Below, piece after piece: positions 17,635 to 26,492 of a DNA stretch of 64,000 nucleotides. The DNA comes from Schaalia hyovaginalis (lineage in GTDB: Bacteria > Actinomycetota > Actinomycetes > Actinomycetales > Actinomycetaceae). Both the position numbers and the translations under genes were made by a program. The stretch is from assembly GCF_014208035.1 (NCBI RefSeq), contig NZ_JACHMK010000001.1, forward strand, positions 2,562,024-2,626,023, given 5' to 3'. Numbering within the stretch: position 1 is the stretch's first letter; every line of letters begins with the position of its first letter. The notes beneath the pieces are model-generated. The model saw nothing but the letters and a program-made list of their open reading frames with translations, made no database searches and was not told the DNA's origin.

Positions 17635-20547
17635 TCAGGCCGCAGTCGGCGCGAGCGCGTTGTCCGCGGGCAGGGGCTTGGGACCCCGGCGGATCCTCGC
17701 ACCGATGAGGATGACGACGACCGCGAGAGCCGCCCAGATCCCGAGGACCGCGAGCGCGTTGCCGATCGCGCCCTGCGCACCCGATCCGGCGATGAGGTCG
17801 CGGAATGCGAGCTGCGTGTAGCTCATCGGCAGGAAGGGATGGATCCACTGGAAGAAGGCGGGAGCGGTCTCGACCGGGAAGGTCGCGCCCATCGAGGTGA
17901 TCTGGAGGCTCAGCAGGATGATCGAGATGAAGCGCCCCCTGAAGGCCAGGGATGCGACGCAGGCCTGGTTGATGAGCATGAAGGTGATCGACGCGGCCAC
18001 CGCCATCAGGCACAGGCCCGGAAGGTTCTTCGCCTCGATCCCCGCCGAGGCGTCGACGACGACCATCATGATGACCGCCTGGGCGACGGCGAGGAGCGTC
18101 GCGGTCGTCGCGGGGCGCACGGCCGACGCCCACCACTTCTCGCCGTGATCGCGCTTGTCGAGAGCGGGGAGGATGAGGAAGAGCGCGATCGCGCCGACCC
18201 AGAGGGCGAGGCTCATGAACATCGGGGTGAAGCCCGCGCCGTTGTTGGCGACCGCATGGTCGCGCACGGCTTCGACGCTCGCGACCTGCGATCCGGTGGT
18301 CGCGATGGCGTCGCGCTCGGAGTCCGTGTAGGAGGGGATCCGATCGGCGCCCGATTGGAGGCCCTCGGCGAGGCTCGTCGCACCCTCGGCGAGCGCGCCT
18401 GCGCCGTCGTCCAGTGCGCGCATGCCCTCGGACAGGGTCGTCGCGCCCTCGGCGAGGGTGCGCGAACCGGAGTCAGCGCTCGCGAGGCCGGAGGCGAGGG
18501 TCTGCGCGCCGGAGTCGGCTGAGGCCGCACCGGATGCGAGGCTTCCGAGCCCGTCGGAGAGGCGTTGCGCGGCCTGGGCGGCGGCCGTGGAACCGGAGAC
18601 GAGGCGGGCCATGCCCGAGTCGAGGGCGTTCGCGCCCTCCGACAGGGAGGTCGCGCCCTGCGAGAGCCGGGTGATGCCCGCGGTGAGGGCCGGGACCTTG
18701 GAATTCATCGTGGCCGCGCCTGCGGCGACCTGCGCGGAACCGGCGCGGAGCTTCTCGGAGTTCGCGTAGACCGTCGTCCCATTCGACACCGTCGGCGCGG
18801 TGATCGCCGACAGGCCGTTCGAAAGGGCGTTGATCGCGCCCATGACGGTCGAGGCGTCCGTCGAATCCGCCGGACCGACCCCTGCGGAGAGCAGGTCGGC
18901 ACCGGATCGAAGGGCGGGCATCGACTGCTGGAGGGCGGCGGCCCCGGCCGCGACCCGGGTCGCGCCCTGCGCGGCCGAGTCGACGCCGGTCGAGACCTGC
19001 GCGGCGCCTGCGGCGAGGGCGTCGAGCGAGGCCGAGGCCTGGACGAGGCCCGACATGTTCGTCGCGGCGTCGCCGAGGCCGCTCGCGAGGGCCTGCGAGC
19101 CTGTGCGGAGGGGGGCGGATTGGGCGGCCAGTGCTGTGAGCGTCTGGCAGGTCTGGCTCGTATCGCCCGACGCGGTGCAGGCCGCGGCGAGCTGGTCGAC
19201 TGCTGCCGTGTAGCCCGAGACTCCGGTGGAGAGGGTCTGCGCGCCGCTCGCTGCCGTCTGGATCTTCGAGGCGTCGAGGCCCGAGGCGACGGCCCTGATC
19301 TGCTCGACGCCGGCGGCGACCTGGGCGGCGCCGTCCGTGAGGCTCACGCTCGAGCCCGATTGCAGGGTCGTCATCCCCTTCGCAAGGGCGTTCGCCCCGG
19401 CGGCGAGCGAGTTGACGCCACCGTACAGGGTCGTCGTCGAGGCACTGGCCCCCGCGGTGTCGTTGGATTGCCCGATGCCAGCCGAGAGGGCCGCGATGCC
19501 GGCGGCGAGGCCCGTCTTCGGATCCGAGGCCTTCGACTGGAGGAGGAGGGCGCCTGCGCTCACCCGGTCGACGCCGCTCGTGTAGGAGGCGATGCCGTCC
19601 TTGAGGCTGGCGGTGCCGTCGTTGAGCTGTGAGACGCCTGCGGCGAGGGGTGCGCTCGAGTCCGCGAGGGTCTGCGTTCCGGCGGCGAGCCGGGAGGCGC
19701 CGTCGGAGACCTGCGATGCTCCGTCGGCGGCGGTCGAGGTGCCCGTCGCGAGGTCCGAGAGGCCCGAGGCGAGGGCGCCGCCGCCGTTCGCCGCGCTCGC
19801 CGCACCGGTGTCGAAGGCGGCCAGCCCGGAGACGAGGGAGACGGATCCGTCGGCGAGCTTGTCGAGTCCGACGGTGAGGGTCTGGGCGCCCTCGGCGAGC
19901 GCGCCTGCGCCCTCGGCCGCGCTCGTCGTTCCGTCGGCGAGGGTCGCGGAGCCGTCGGAGAGCCTCTGGGCGCCGTCGGCGGCGGTCGTCATGCCGTCGC
20001 GGATCTCGGAGACGGAGAGGAGGAGGGTGGAGAGGATCTTCTCCGATCCTTGTGCTTCGAGGCGGTTCGCGAGCGTCTCCGCGACGGTCCGGGCCATCGT
20101 GCCGGTGAGGTAGTTGACGCCGTCATCGGTGACGAGTTCGAGGGTCTGCGTGGTGGCCGCCGAGGGGTCGGCGCTCCCGACTGCGGAGGCCCTCTCGGAG
20201 AATCCCTCGGGGATGTAGAGGATGGCGCGGATCTCCTCGGTCCGCATCTTCTCCTGCGCGTCCTCGGCGCTCATGTCGTGCCAGGTGAAGCCGGTGTCCG
20301 TGTCGGCGTCGGGGTGCACGAGCGCGTCTGCGAGTTCATCGCCGAGGGCGAAGGTCTCGGCCTTTCCGGAGACGAGGGTCGCCGTGTACGCCGTGTCCTC
20401 GTTGACGACTGCGGCGTTGATCCGCTCGAGGAGATTGGTTGGGTTCTGGTAGGCGAGTGTGAGGAGCCCCGCGTAAAGCAGGGGGACGATGAGGACCGCG
20501 ACGATGACGACCAGATTGGCCATTCGCGATCCGGTGAGTTTCTTCAT
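17635..20547 (-). CDS. YhgE/Pip-family membrane protein
   Basis: 970 aa. N-terminal helix (NLVVIVAVLIVPLLYAGLL), a ~150-residue extracytoplasmic YhgE/Pip N-domain, a very long periodic region of Gly/Ala/Ser/Leu repeats (LADGATSLAEG type, about 11-residue period) forming an extended coiled or solenoid stalk, then five to six C-terminal membrane helices. This is the ABC-2-like YhgE/phage-infection-protein architecture, also seen in T7SS accessory proteins and MmpL-associated exporters. ATG at 20547 follows GAGAGG. It is divergent from a TetR gene with shared operators, so it is probably a regulated export or stress-response protein. Confidence 0.9.
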   Translation of the reverse strand: MKKLTGSRMANLVVIVAVLIVPLLYAGLLTLAYQNPTNLLERINAAVVNEDTAYTATLVSGKAETFALGDELADALVHPDADTDTGFTWHDMSAEDAQEKMRTEEIRAILYIPEGFSERASAVGSADPSAATTQTLELVTDDGVNYLTGTMARTVAETLANRLEAQGSEKILSTLLLSVSEIRDGMTTAADGAQRLSDGSATLADGTTSAAEGAGALAEGAQTLTVGLDKLADGSVSLVSGLAAFDTGAASAANGGGALASGLSDLATGTSTAADGASQVSDGASRLAAGTQTLADSSAPLAAGVSQLNDGTASLKDGIASYTSGVDRVSAGALLLQSKASDPKTGLAAGIAALSAGIGQSNDTAGASASTTTLYGGVNSLAAGANALAKGMTTLQSGSSVSLTDGAAQVAAGVEQIRAVASGLDASKIQTAASGAQTLSTGVSGYTAAVDQLAAACTASGDTSQTCQTLTALAAQSAPLRTGSQALASGLGDAATNMSGLVQASASLDALAAGAAQVSTGVDSAAQGATRVAAGAAALQQSMPALRSGADLLSAGVGPADSTDASTVMGAINALSNGLSAITAPTVSNGTTVYANSEKLRAGSAQVAAGAATMNSKVPALTAGITRLSQGATSLSEGANALDSGMARLVSGSTAAAQAAQRLSDGLGSLASGAASADSGAQTLASGLASADSGSRTLAEGATTLSEGMRALDDGAGALAEGATSLAEGLQSGADRIPSYTDSERDAIATTGSQVASVEAVRDHAVANNGAGFTPMFMSLALWVGAIALFLILPALDKRDHGEKWWASAVRPATTATLLAVAQAVIMMVVVDASAGIEAKNLPGLCLMAVAASITFMLINQACVASLAFRGRFISIILLSLQITSMGATFPVETAPAFFQWIHPFLPMSYTQLAFRDLIAGSGAQGAIGNALAVLGIWAALAVVVILIGARIRRGPKPLPADNALAPTAA

Positions 20548-20578
20548 GGTGTTGCCTCTCGAAATATGCGAACTCAAG

Positions 20579-20618
20579 ATACATACCTGTATTCATTTCA
20601 TGCAATACAGACCTGTAT
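20579..20618. promoter_or_regulatory. Two TetR-type operators between divergent yhgE-like and tetR genes
   Basis: Site 2 (20605-20618, atacagacctgtat) is a 6-2-6 perfect palindrome; site 1 (20579-20592, atacatacctgtat) differs at one position. Centres are 26 bp apart. The sites lie 32-71 bp upstream of YhgE and 45-84 bp upstream of TetR, where they could control both divergent promoters. Assignment to this TetR is inference from position. Confidence 0.7.
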
Positions 20619-20662
20619 CCTGTGGGGGAACAGACAGGCGACGAGCGGGATACGGTAGGGGC

Positions 20663-21460
20663 ATGACAAGCGACGACAAGCGCACTCGCATCACCACGAC
20701 GCGGCTGTCCGGACGAAGGGCCGCCCTCAAGCGCATCATCGCCACCGCCCCGTCCGAGCGTCGGGCGGCGACCCAGTCGCTGCTCCTCGAATCGGGCAAG
20801 CGCCTCATCATCGACAAGGGCCTGGGGGCCACCAGCGTCGGCGACATCTGCACGGACGCGGGCTTCACCCGAGGCGCCTTCTACTCCAACTTCGCCGACA
20901 TGGACCACTTCGTCGAACGCCTCGCCCAGGAGCAGTGGACCCAGATCCTCACCTACGTCCACACAACCGTCGACGAGGTCCTCACCGCACGCGGCGACGA
21001 CCATCCCCTATCGGACACCGAGGTCGAAAACGCGATCGCACCCCTCGCCGAGAGCCTCCTCACGGCCATGCCCATCAGTCGCGACTTCTACATGCTTCAG
21101 AGCGAGCTCGCGACCTACACGGCCCGCGCCCCGGAGAAGACCAGCGCCCTACGCACGGGATACGAAGCCTTCACCGCCTCCCTGTGCGGCCTCCTCATCT
21201 CCGGCCTCAAAGCGATCGGCCGGGAGACGATCCCCGCACCCGAGGACGTCACCGCCCTCATCATCGCCGCGGGCGAGCGCTCCATGCGCGCCGCACTCAC
21301 GAAAGGCGAGGACGGGCTGACCGCCCTCCTCGAACGCGTCCTGCCCACCCTCCTCGTTCGCCTGTCGGCCCCCATCGCGGACTCACACGACTCCCGCGAA
21401 GCCCGACTCGACGAGATGAACGAGGACGGGACCCGCTCCCAGAACGAGGAAGGCGGGTAG
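20663..21460 (+). CDS. TetR-family transcriptional regulator
   Basis: 265 aa. The N-terminal helix-turn-helix reads GLGATSVGDICTDAGFTRG then AFYSNFADMDHF, typical of TetR; the remaining ~170 residues are the helical ligand-binding domain. ATG at 20663 has GTAGGGG upstream. Likely autoregulator and repressor of the divergent YhgE/Pip gene via the twin palindromes. Its 3' end overlaps the convergent tadBC gene by 78 bp. Confidence 0.92.
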   Translation: MTSDDKRTRITTTRLSGRRAALKRIIATAPSERRAATQSLLLESGKRLIIDKGLGATSVGDICTDAGFTRGAFYSNFADMDHFVERLAQEQWTQILTYVHTTVDEVLTARGDDHPLSDTEVENAIAPLAESLLTAMPISRDFYMLQSELATYTARAPEKTSALRTGYEAFTASLCGLLISGLKAIGRETIPAPEDVTALIIAAGERSMRAALTKGEDGLTALLERVLPTLLVRLSAPIADSHDSREARLDEMNEDGTRSQNEEGG

Positions 21461-22561
21461 GAGGAGCGCTCCGAGCGGGATCGCGAGCTGCACTCCGAGC
21501 GCCTCCGCACGAGCGCGCGCGTCGGCTGCCCTTCGCGCGCGGCGCTGCGCCGCGAGGCGCCTGAGCAGGGCATCGGGCGCGGTCCCCTCCTCCCACGCGG
21601 ACTCGAGGCCGGAGGCGAGCAGTTCCCATCCCCTCGAATCCCAGGCGATCGTCCAGGACGCGCCGAGGCGCAGCGCCCGTCCCGCCGCCGCCAAGCCCTC
21701 ATCCCCCGTCGCCCCGCCCAATGCGATGAGGACATCGGGGATGGAGGCCCCCGATTCCAGGGCCGCCCGGGCAAGATCGCACCCCATCGCCTCGTCAAGC
21801 GCCCCCGGCGGGGAGGCCGCCCTCGCGATGAGGCTCTCGGACACGATCCGAGAGGCGATGAGGAAAGAGGCTCCCGCCACCGCCATCAGCGTGCCGAGGC
21901 CCCCGTCGGCGAATCGCTCCAGGGGGTGAGCGCCCATCACCTGCGCCAGCGCGACCCCCAGCAGGGGCAATGCCCGCAAGACCCTCGCGGAGGTCCTCGC
22001 CCCCTGCGTGGCGATCCTCCTCGCCTCCTCCTGAGCCTCGGCCTCCTCCAGGCCTTCGGCCACGGCATCGAGGATCGACGCCAAGGGCGCCCCGATCATC
22101 GCGCTCAAGCGGCATGCGGTCCCGAGGTCCTCGGCCGCCCGGCGCACGGCCCGCGCCCGCGGGGAGCGTGCGCGCACAGCGGCGCCCACGCCCCTCCCCC
22201 CGCGAGCGCCGCGCCGCCCGGACGCCTGCGCGAGCCCGGCCAGGCCGATCGGGGCGCCGTCCTCGGCGAGCCCCGCGAACTCCGCCGCGCACACCCGCGA
22301 CCAGGCGGAACGCCATGCCTCCTCCACCGGTGCCCCGGCCTTCAGGCGGGCGGAGACCTCGGTGACGAGGATGGACAGATCGGCCGCGCTCATCCCATCG
22401 GGATCCCGGGCCTTCCGGCCCCTTCGGCGCTCCGCAGGGCTCACCCGCATCCGCCCGCCAGCCGAACCCCAGCGGCGAAGGATCCGTCGCCGCACGAGAT
22501 GCTCACCCGCGAAAAGCGCCGCCAGGCAGATGACGGCCACCGCGACCATCACCCCGCTCAC
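21383..22561 (-). CDS. Fused TadB-TadC type II secretion F-domain protein
   Basis: 392 aa containing two T2SF-like halves: one around residues 60-230 (LSILVTEVSARLKAGAPVEE; GAPLASILDAVAEGLEEAE) and a second from about 255 (CDLARAALESGASIPDVLIAL), with membrane helices at the N-terminus, centre and C-terminus. In M. tuberculosis these are separate (Rv3658c and Rv3657c); here they are one polypeptide, or a strongly shortened fusion. GTG at 22561 overlaps the tadA stop (GTGA). Inner-membrane platform of the tad pilus. Its 3' end overlaps the convergent tetR by 78 bp. Confidence 0.8.
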   Translation of the reverse strand: MSGVMVAVAVICLAALFAGEHLVRRRILRRWGSAGGRMRVSPAERRRGRKARDPDGMSAADLSILVTEVSARLKAGAPVEEAWRSAWSRVCAAEFAGLAEDGAPIGLAGLAQASGRRGARGGRGVGAAVRARSPRARAVRRAAEDLGTACRLSAMIGAPLASILDAVAEGLEEAEAQEEARRIATQGARTSARVLRALPLLGVALAQVMGAHPLERFADGGLGTLMAVAGASFLIASRIVSESLIARAASPPGALDEAMGCDLARAALESGASIPDVLIALGGATGDEGLAAAGRALRLGASWTIAWDSRGWELLASGLESAWEEGTAPDALLRRLAAQRRARRAADARARAEALGVQLAIPLGALLLPAFLVLGAGPVLVHLVESGFAGVV

Positions 22562-23736
22562 TTCGGCGCCCGCACCCCCTCAAGCCCCCGCTGAGCGCGA
22601 TCGGCGCCGATCACCTCGGCGAAGCGCTCCCACGCGGGCCCGAACTCCACGATCCCCGGAGCCCGGGAGTCCACGGCGATCTCCGCGCGCAATTCACCGC
22701 CCTCGCGCGAAAGGACGGCGATCTCGCACACGCGGCGCAGAGCCCCGGCTTCCAGCTTCACTCGACTCATGTGGACCACGGCGTCGAAGGCCGCGACAGC
22801 CTGGGCGGTCACCGCCGCCTCGCTCATCCCCGCGAGCGCCCCGAGGGCCACGAGCCGCGCGGGCACCTCCCTCGAGCCGTTCGCATGGATCGTCGCCCAG
22901 CCCCCGTCGTGACCCGTGTTGAGCGCCAGCAGCACATCGCGGACCTCCGGCCCGCGGCACTCCCCCAGGACGAGACGATCGGGGCGCATGCGCATCGCCG
23001 CCCTGACGAGCTCGGACAGGGGGATCCCACCGGCTCCTTGGATGTTCGGGCGACGCTCGGTCAAGGACACGACGTGAGGGTGCCGAGGATTCAACTCGGG
23101 CACCTCCTCGATGCAGATGATCCTCTCCTCCGCGGGGACGAGGCCGAGAAGCGCCGACAGGAGCGTCGTCTTGCCCGAACCGGTCGCACCCGACACCAGG
23201 ACGTTCGCGCGCCGTTCGACGCATGCGCGCAGGAAGGCGCCGAAAGGAGGGGCGAGCGAAGCGGACGCCTCCAGCTCCGCGATCGAGAGCCCGGCCGCCC
23301 TCGTCGTCCGCAGCGAGATGAGAGTGCCCGACGCCGAGGGCCCGGGCAGGACGGCGTGAAGGCGCACCCCGCCGGGCAGCGAGCCGTCCACGATGGGACT
23401 CGCATCGTCGAGGCGCTTCCCGCAGGCCGCCGCCATCCGGATCGCGAGCGCGCGGACGTCCTTCTCGTCACCGAGATCCACCGCGGCCCTCTCCAGGCCG
23501 AAGCCGCGATCGATCCACGCATCCGTCGAATTGATGAGGACGTCCGTGACCCTCGAATCCTCCAGAAGACGAGCGATGCGCGGCCCCGTTCCCGCTTCCC
23601 AGGAGCGGACCCCGTCCAGGAGGGCGCGCAGTTCGCCGACGCCCGCCCCCTCGCGGGCGCCCTCGCGCACCGCCGAGGCCCGCCCCCGCCCCTCCGAAAC
23701 GGCCCGGATCACCCGGCCGAGGCCGTCGTCATCCAC
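22558..23736 (-). CDS. tadA: TadA/CpaF-type secretion ATPase
   Basis: 392-aa hexameric pilus-assembly ATPase. Walker A GATGSGKT at residues 183-190, Asp-box IICIEEVPEL, Walker B VLGECRG, His-box TIHANGS. GTG start at 23736 overlaps the upstream gene by 8 nt. It drives assembly or secretion of the DUF4244/TadE pilins with the TadBC platform. M. tuberculosis equivalent Rv3659c. Confidence 0.93.
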   Translation of the reverse strand: MDDDGLGRVIRAVSEGRGRASAVREGAREGAGVGELRALLDGVRSWEAGTGPRIARLLEDSRVTDVLINSTDAWIDRGFGLERAAVDLGDEKDVRALAIRMAAACGKRLDDASPIVDGSLPGGVRLHAVLPGPSASGTLISLRTTRAAGLSIAELEASASLAPPFGAFLRACVERRANVLVSGATGSGKTTLLSALLGLVPAEERIICIEEVPELNPRHPHVVSLTERRPNIQGAGGIPLSELVRAAMRMRPDRLVLGECRGPEVRDVLLALNTGHDGGWATIHANGSREVPARLVALGALAGMSEAAVTAQAVAAFDAVVHMSRVKLEAGALRRVCEIAVLSREGGELRAEIAVDSRAPGIVEFGPAWERFAEVIGADRAQRGLEGVRAPK

Positions 23737-24655
23737 TGCGCCTCCCCCTCCCCGCGAGCTCTCCGCCCGGCCGCCTCAGCGCACGGAGGATCGCCCTTCC
23801 CCCGCCGCGCGATGCGCGCGTCCAGCCGAGGACCGGAGCCCGCGTGATCGAGCGGAGTCGGGAGCGCCCGCGCCCTCGGGCGACGAGGACGAAGGGCGCG
23901 GACGGGGGTGAGAGCGCGAGCGCGAAGGCGGCGCGCGCAGCCCCCTCGAAGTCGGCGGGGCCGACGAGGACGAGGCCCTCCACCGCCCCCAGGCGCCCAT
24001 CCGCGCCCTCGCCCCAGAGGCCGCAGTCGACGACCGCGGCTCTGCCCGAGCGCACGACCGCATCGAGAAGGGGACGCTGACGCGGGTCGCCCAAGCGGGC
24101 GCCGCCGCGCCCATCCGCCGTCAAGATCCGGTAGTCCCCGGCGTCGACCAGGTGATCGGGCAGGTCGGCGGGGAAGGCGTTCTCCGTGGCCGACAGGTCC
24201 GCCCAACGGATCCCGGGGGCATCGGGGTCGCGCAGGAGCGCGGGAAGAGGCCCGCTCCCGGACATGTCGACGAGCACTCCCCGCATCGTCCGGGCGAGCA
24301 GTTGGGCGACTTCGGCCGAGCAGCGGCCCCCGTCCCAGTGAGCCACCCCGATGACGCCGGCCGGGACGGTCCCATCGGCCTTCGCGGGGCTCGCGAGAAT
24401 GACCTGGGCGAGGAGCTCCTCATCCCCGGGGAGGCGGAGCCCGGACCCGGCTCCCACTTCGACGCGCATCGCCCCCTCGATCCCCGAGGGCGCAGGACCG
24501 GCGATGACGAGATCGGGAACGCCGCACCCGTCCCAGGCCCTTGCGCCCAGCACTTCGATGAGGCCCTCCACGCGCTCCGCGTCCTCGCCCTCCAGCCCGT
24601 CGCAGGCGACGCGGGCGCCGCCGCACTCCGCACGCCCCTTCTTCCGAACTCCCAT
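23729..24655 (-). CDS. Septum-site-determining-like protein (Rv3660c/CpaE family)
   Basis: 308 aa from ATG 24655 with GAGGAC 5 nt upstream; longer upstream frames lack family-like sequence. Pattern GVIGVAHWDGGRCSAEVAQLLARTMRGVLVDMSGSG is the P-loop-ATPase-like core of the MinD/CpaE-related Rv3660c (Ssd) group, but the canonical deviant Walker lysines are lacking. First gene of the tad operon; predicted pilus localisation or septum factor. Confidence 0.75.
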   Translation of the reverse strand: MGVRKKGRAECGGARVACDGLEGEDAERVEGLIEVLGARAWDGCGVPDLVIAGPAPSGIEGAMRVEVGAGSGLRLPGDEELLAQVILASPAKADGTVPAGVIGVAHWDGGRCSAEVAQLLARTMRGVLVDMSGSGPLPALLRDPDAPGIRWADLSATENAFPADLPDHLVDAGDYRILTADGRGGARLGDPRQRPLLDAVVRSGRAAVVDCGLWGEGADGRLGAVEGLVLVGPADFEGAARAAFALALSPPSAPFVLVARGRGRSRLRSITRAPVLGWTRASRGGGRAILRALRRPGGELAGRGRRSG

Positions 24656-24772
24656 GTCCTCAAGTGGACACCCCTGCCCGGTGAAGCACCCGGCGCGAGC
24701 TGCGCGACTGTGGAAAACTATTGGGCACTGATCCGCCTGTGGACACGCATCGGCGACGACTGGGGAGGCAGC

Positions 24773-25573
24773 ATGATGAGCAGAAGCGAACAGCCGACGG
24801 GCGCCGCGTTCTTCGACCTCGACAAGACGATCCTCGCAACCTCCTCCACGATCGCCCTCCACCGCCCCTTCATCGACGCCGACCTCGTCACCCGCAGAGC
24901 CGCGATCCTCTCAGTCCTCGTTCACCTGCCCTACCTGATCAAAGGGGCCGACGAAGAGCGCATGAACGCGATGGCCGAGTCCATCGGGAACCTCGCCAAG
25001 GGCATCAACGCCCCGATCCTCGAATCCGTCGTCGAGGACTCGCTCGACACGGTCATCGACCCCGTGTGCTACCTCGGGGCCCTCGCCGAGATCGAGCGCC
25101 ACAGGGCCGCCGGACGCCCCATCGTCGTCGCCTCCGCCTCCGTCATCGAGATGGTCCGCCCGATCGCGAGGCGCCTCGGAGCCGATGAAGTCCTCGCCAG
25201 CATCGGCCAGACCGACGAGCACGGCGACTACACGGGGCGGATCCTCCACTACAACCAGGCCGAGGGGAAGGCCTCGGCCTGCGCGGCCCTCGCCGCTGAG
25301 CGCGGATGGGATCTCTCCGCCTCCTGGGCCTACTCCGACTCCGTGTCCGACATCCCGCTCCTGTCCTCGGTCGGCCATCCGGTCGCCGTCAACCCCGACC
25401 GCGGCCTCAAACGCGCCGCGCTCGACAACGAATGGGAGATCATGCGCTTCTCCGACACCGCGAGGGTGTCGCGCTCGCTGCCCGTTCCCTCGCCCCGCAC
25501 CCTCGGCATCGCCGCCTTCTCGGTCGGGCTCATCGCGGCGGGCGTCGCCTTCGCCGTCACCCGTAAGCGCTAG
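24773..25573 (+). CDS. HAD-IB family hydrolase
   Basis: 266 aa. DLDKT (Asp15, Asp17) nucleophile motif, then VVASASVIEM (motif II) and AYSDSVSDIPLL (motif IV): HAD subfamily IB like SerB or Rv3661. A C-terminal hydrophobic helix (GIAAFSVGLIAAGVAFAV) ends in RKR, suggesting a membrane-anchored form. GGGAGG precedes ATG 24773; ATG 24776 is equally possible. Divergent from the tad operon exactly as Rv3661 is from Rv3660c. Substrate may be phosphoserine or a lysophospholipid; not resolvable here. Confidence 0.9.
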   Translation: MMSRSEQPTGAAFFDLDKTILATSSTIALHRPFIDADLVTRRAAILSVLVHLPYLIKGADEERMNAMAESIGNLAKGINAPILESVVEDSLDTVIDPVCYLGALAEIERHRAAGRPIVVASASVIEMVRPIARRLGADEVLASIGQTDEHGDYTGRILHYNQAEGKASACAALAAERGWDLSASWAYSDSVSDIPLLSSVGHPVAVNPDRGLKRAALDNEWEIMRFSDTARVSRSLPVPSPRTLGIAAFSVGLIAAGVAFAVTRKR

Positions 25574-25598
25574 GAGCCCCGCCCTCGGCGATTCAGAT

Positions 25599-26429
25599 TC
25601 AGCCGAGACGGCCGGCCTGGACGCGCAGGGCGATGTCCGCGCCGATTCTCGCCCCGTACTCCACGGACCGCGCGAAACGGACGATCCAGCGCGCGACGCC
25701 CTTCCTGTCCGCCAGCGCCCAGCCCGCAAGCGCCTCCGAGGCTCCCGCCCGATCGGTGGCGTCGAGGGCGGAGACGACTGCGACGCCGCTCGGATCCACG
25801 CCCTGATCGACGAGGATCCACCTGGCGAGCCCCTGACCGACCGCGGCGGAGCCCGGGGCGAAGACCCCCCGGAAGCGGAAGTGCGCCGACACCGCTGCGG
25901 CGCGTGCGATCGCGGGCGCGAGCGCATCCGCGTACGCCAGCGCCGTCCTCAGCGCGTCCGCCGACTTCGGCATCGCCACGTCAGCCACGCCCGCCCGGCC
26001 CGATTCGACCAGACCGGAGCACGAATCCCTGTGCAGGGCGGCGAGAAGCGCGGGAAGGGCCCGGGGGCGCACGAGGGCGGGAGTCCTCGAGTTCAAGGCG
26101 GGGAAGCGAGCCGCGAGGCCGACCTGGGCGCGCCACGCGCCGATCGCCCAGTCCATCGCCGGGTCCGCACCGGGAGTCCACCCGCCCATCGGGCCGGCGA
26201 GGCGGACCTCATCGACCGTCGTCCTCGCGCCCTCCATGAGGGCGACGGCCGCGGCCTCGCGGACTGCGGCCTCCGCACGCGCCTCCTCCCAGCCCCTGCG
26301 CAGTCCCTCGTGGAAACGCAGACGGGCTAGGGCCGCATGCGCCTCTTCGCAGGCCCGAAGCGCATCGGGAATGCGCATCGCGTCGGCGAGGAGGCGGGGA
26401 TCCGGGTCGATGAGCGCGTCGATCGTCAC
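25599..26429 (-). CDS. Conserved Ala-rich protein of unknown function
   Basis: 276-aa, very Ala/Arg-rich helical protein; GTG start at 26429. Segments such as RLRFHEGLRRGWEEARAEAA followed by VREAAAVALMEGARTTVDEVR resemble the N-terminal helices of Fic-like or oxidoreductase-annotated proteins that sit beside the tad/HAD genes in other actinobacteria, but no catalytic motif (for example HPFxxGNG) is present. Function not assigned. It converges on the HAD gene with only 25 bp between stops. Confidence 0.6.
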   Translation of the reverse strand: MTIDALIDPDPRLLADAMRIPDALRACEEAHAALARLRFHEGLRRGWEEARAEAAVREAAAVALMEGARTTVDEVRLAGPMGGWTPGADPAMDWAIGAWRAQVGLAARFPALNSRTPALVRPRALPALLAALHRDSCSGLVESGRAGVADVAMPKSADALRTALAYADALAPAIARAAAVSAHFRFRGVFAPGSAAVGQGLARWILVDQGVDPSGVAVVSALDATDRAGASEALAGWALADRKGVARWIVRFARSVEYGARIGADIALRVQAGRLG

Positions 26430-26492
26430 CCCGACAGCCTACGGCGAGAAGGGCGGCGCCCACCGCGGCCGAGCAGACGGCATACTGGATTC

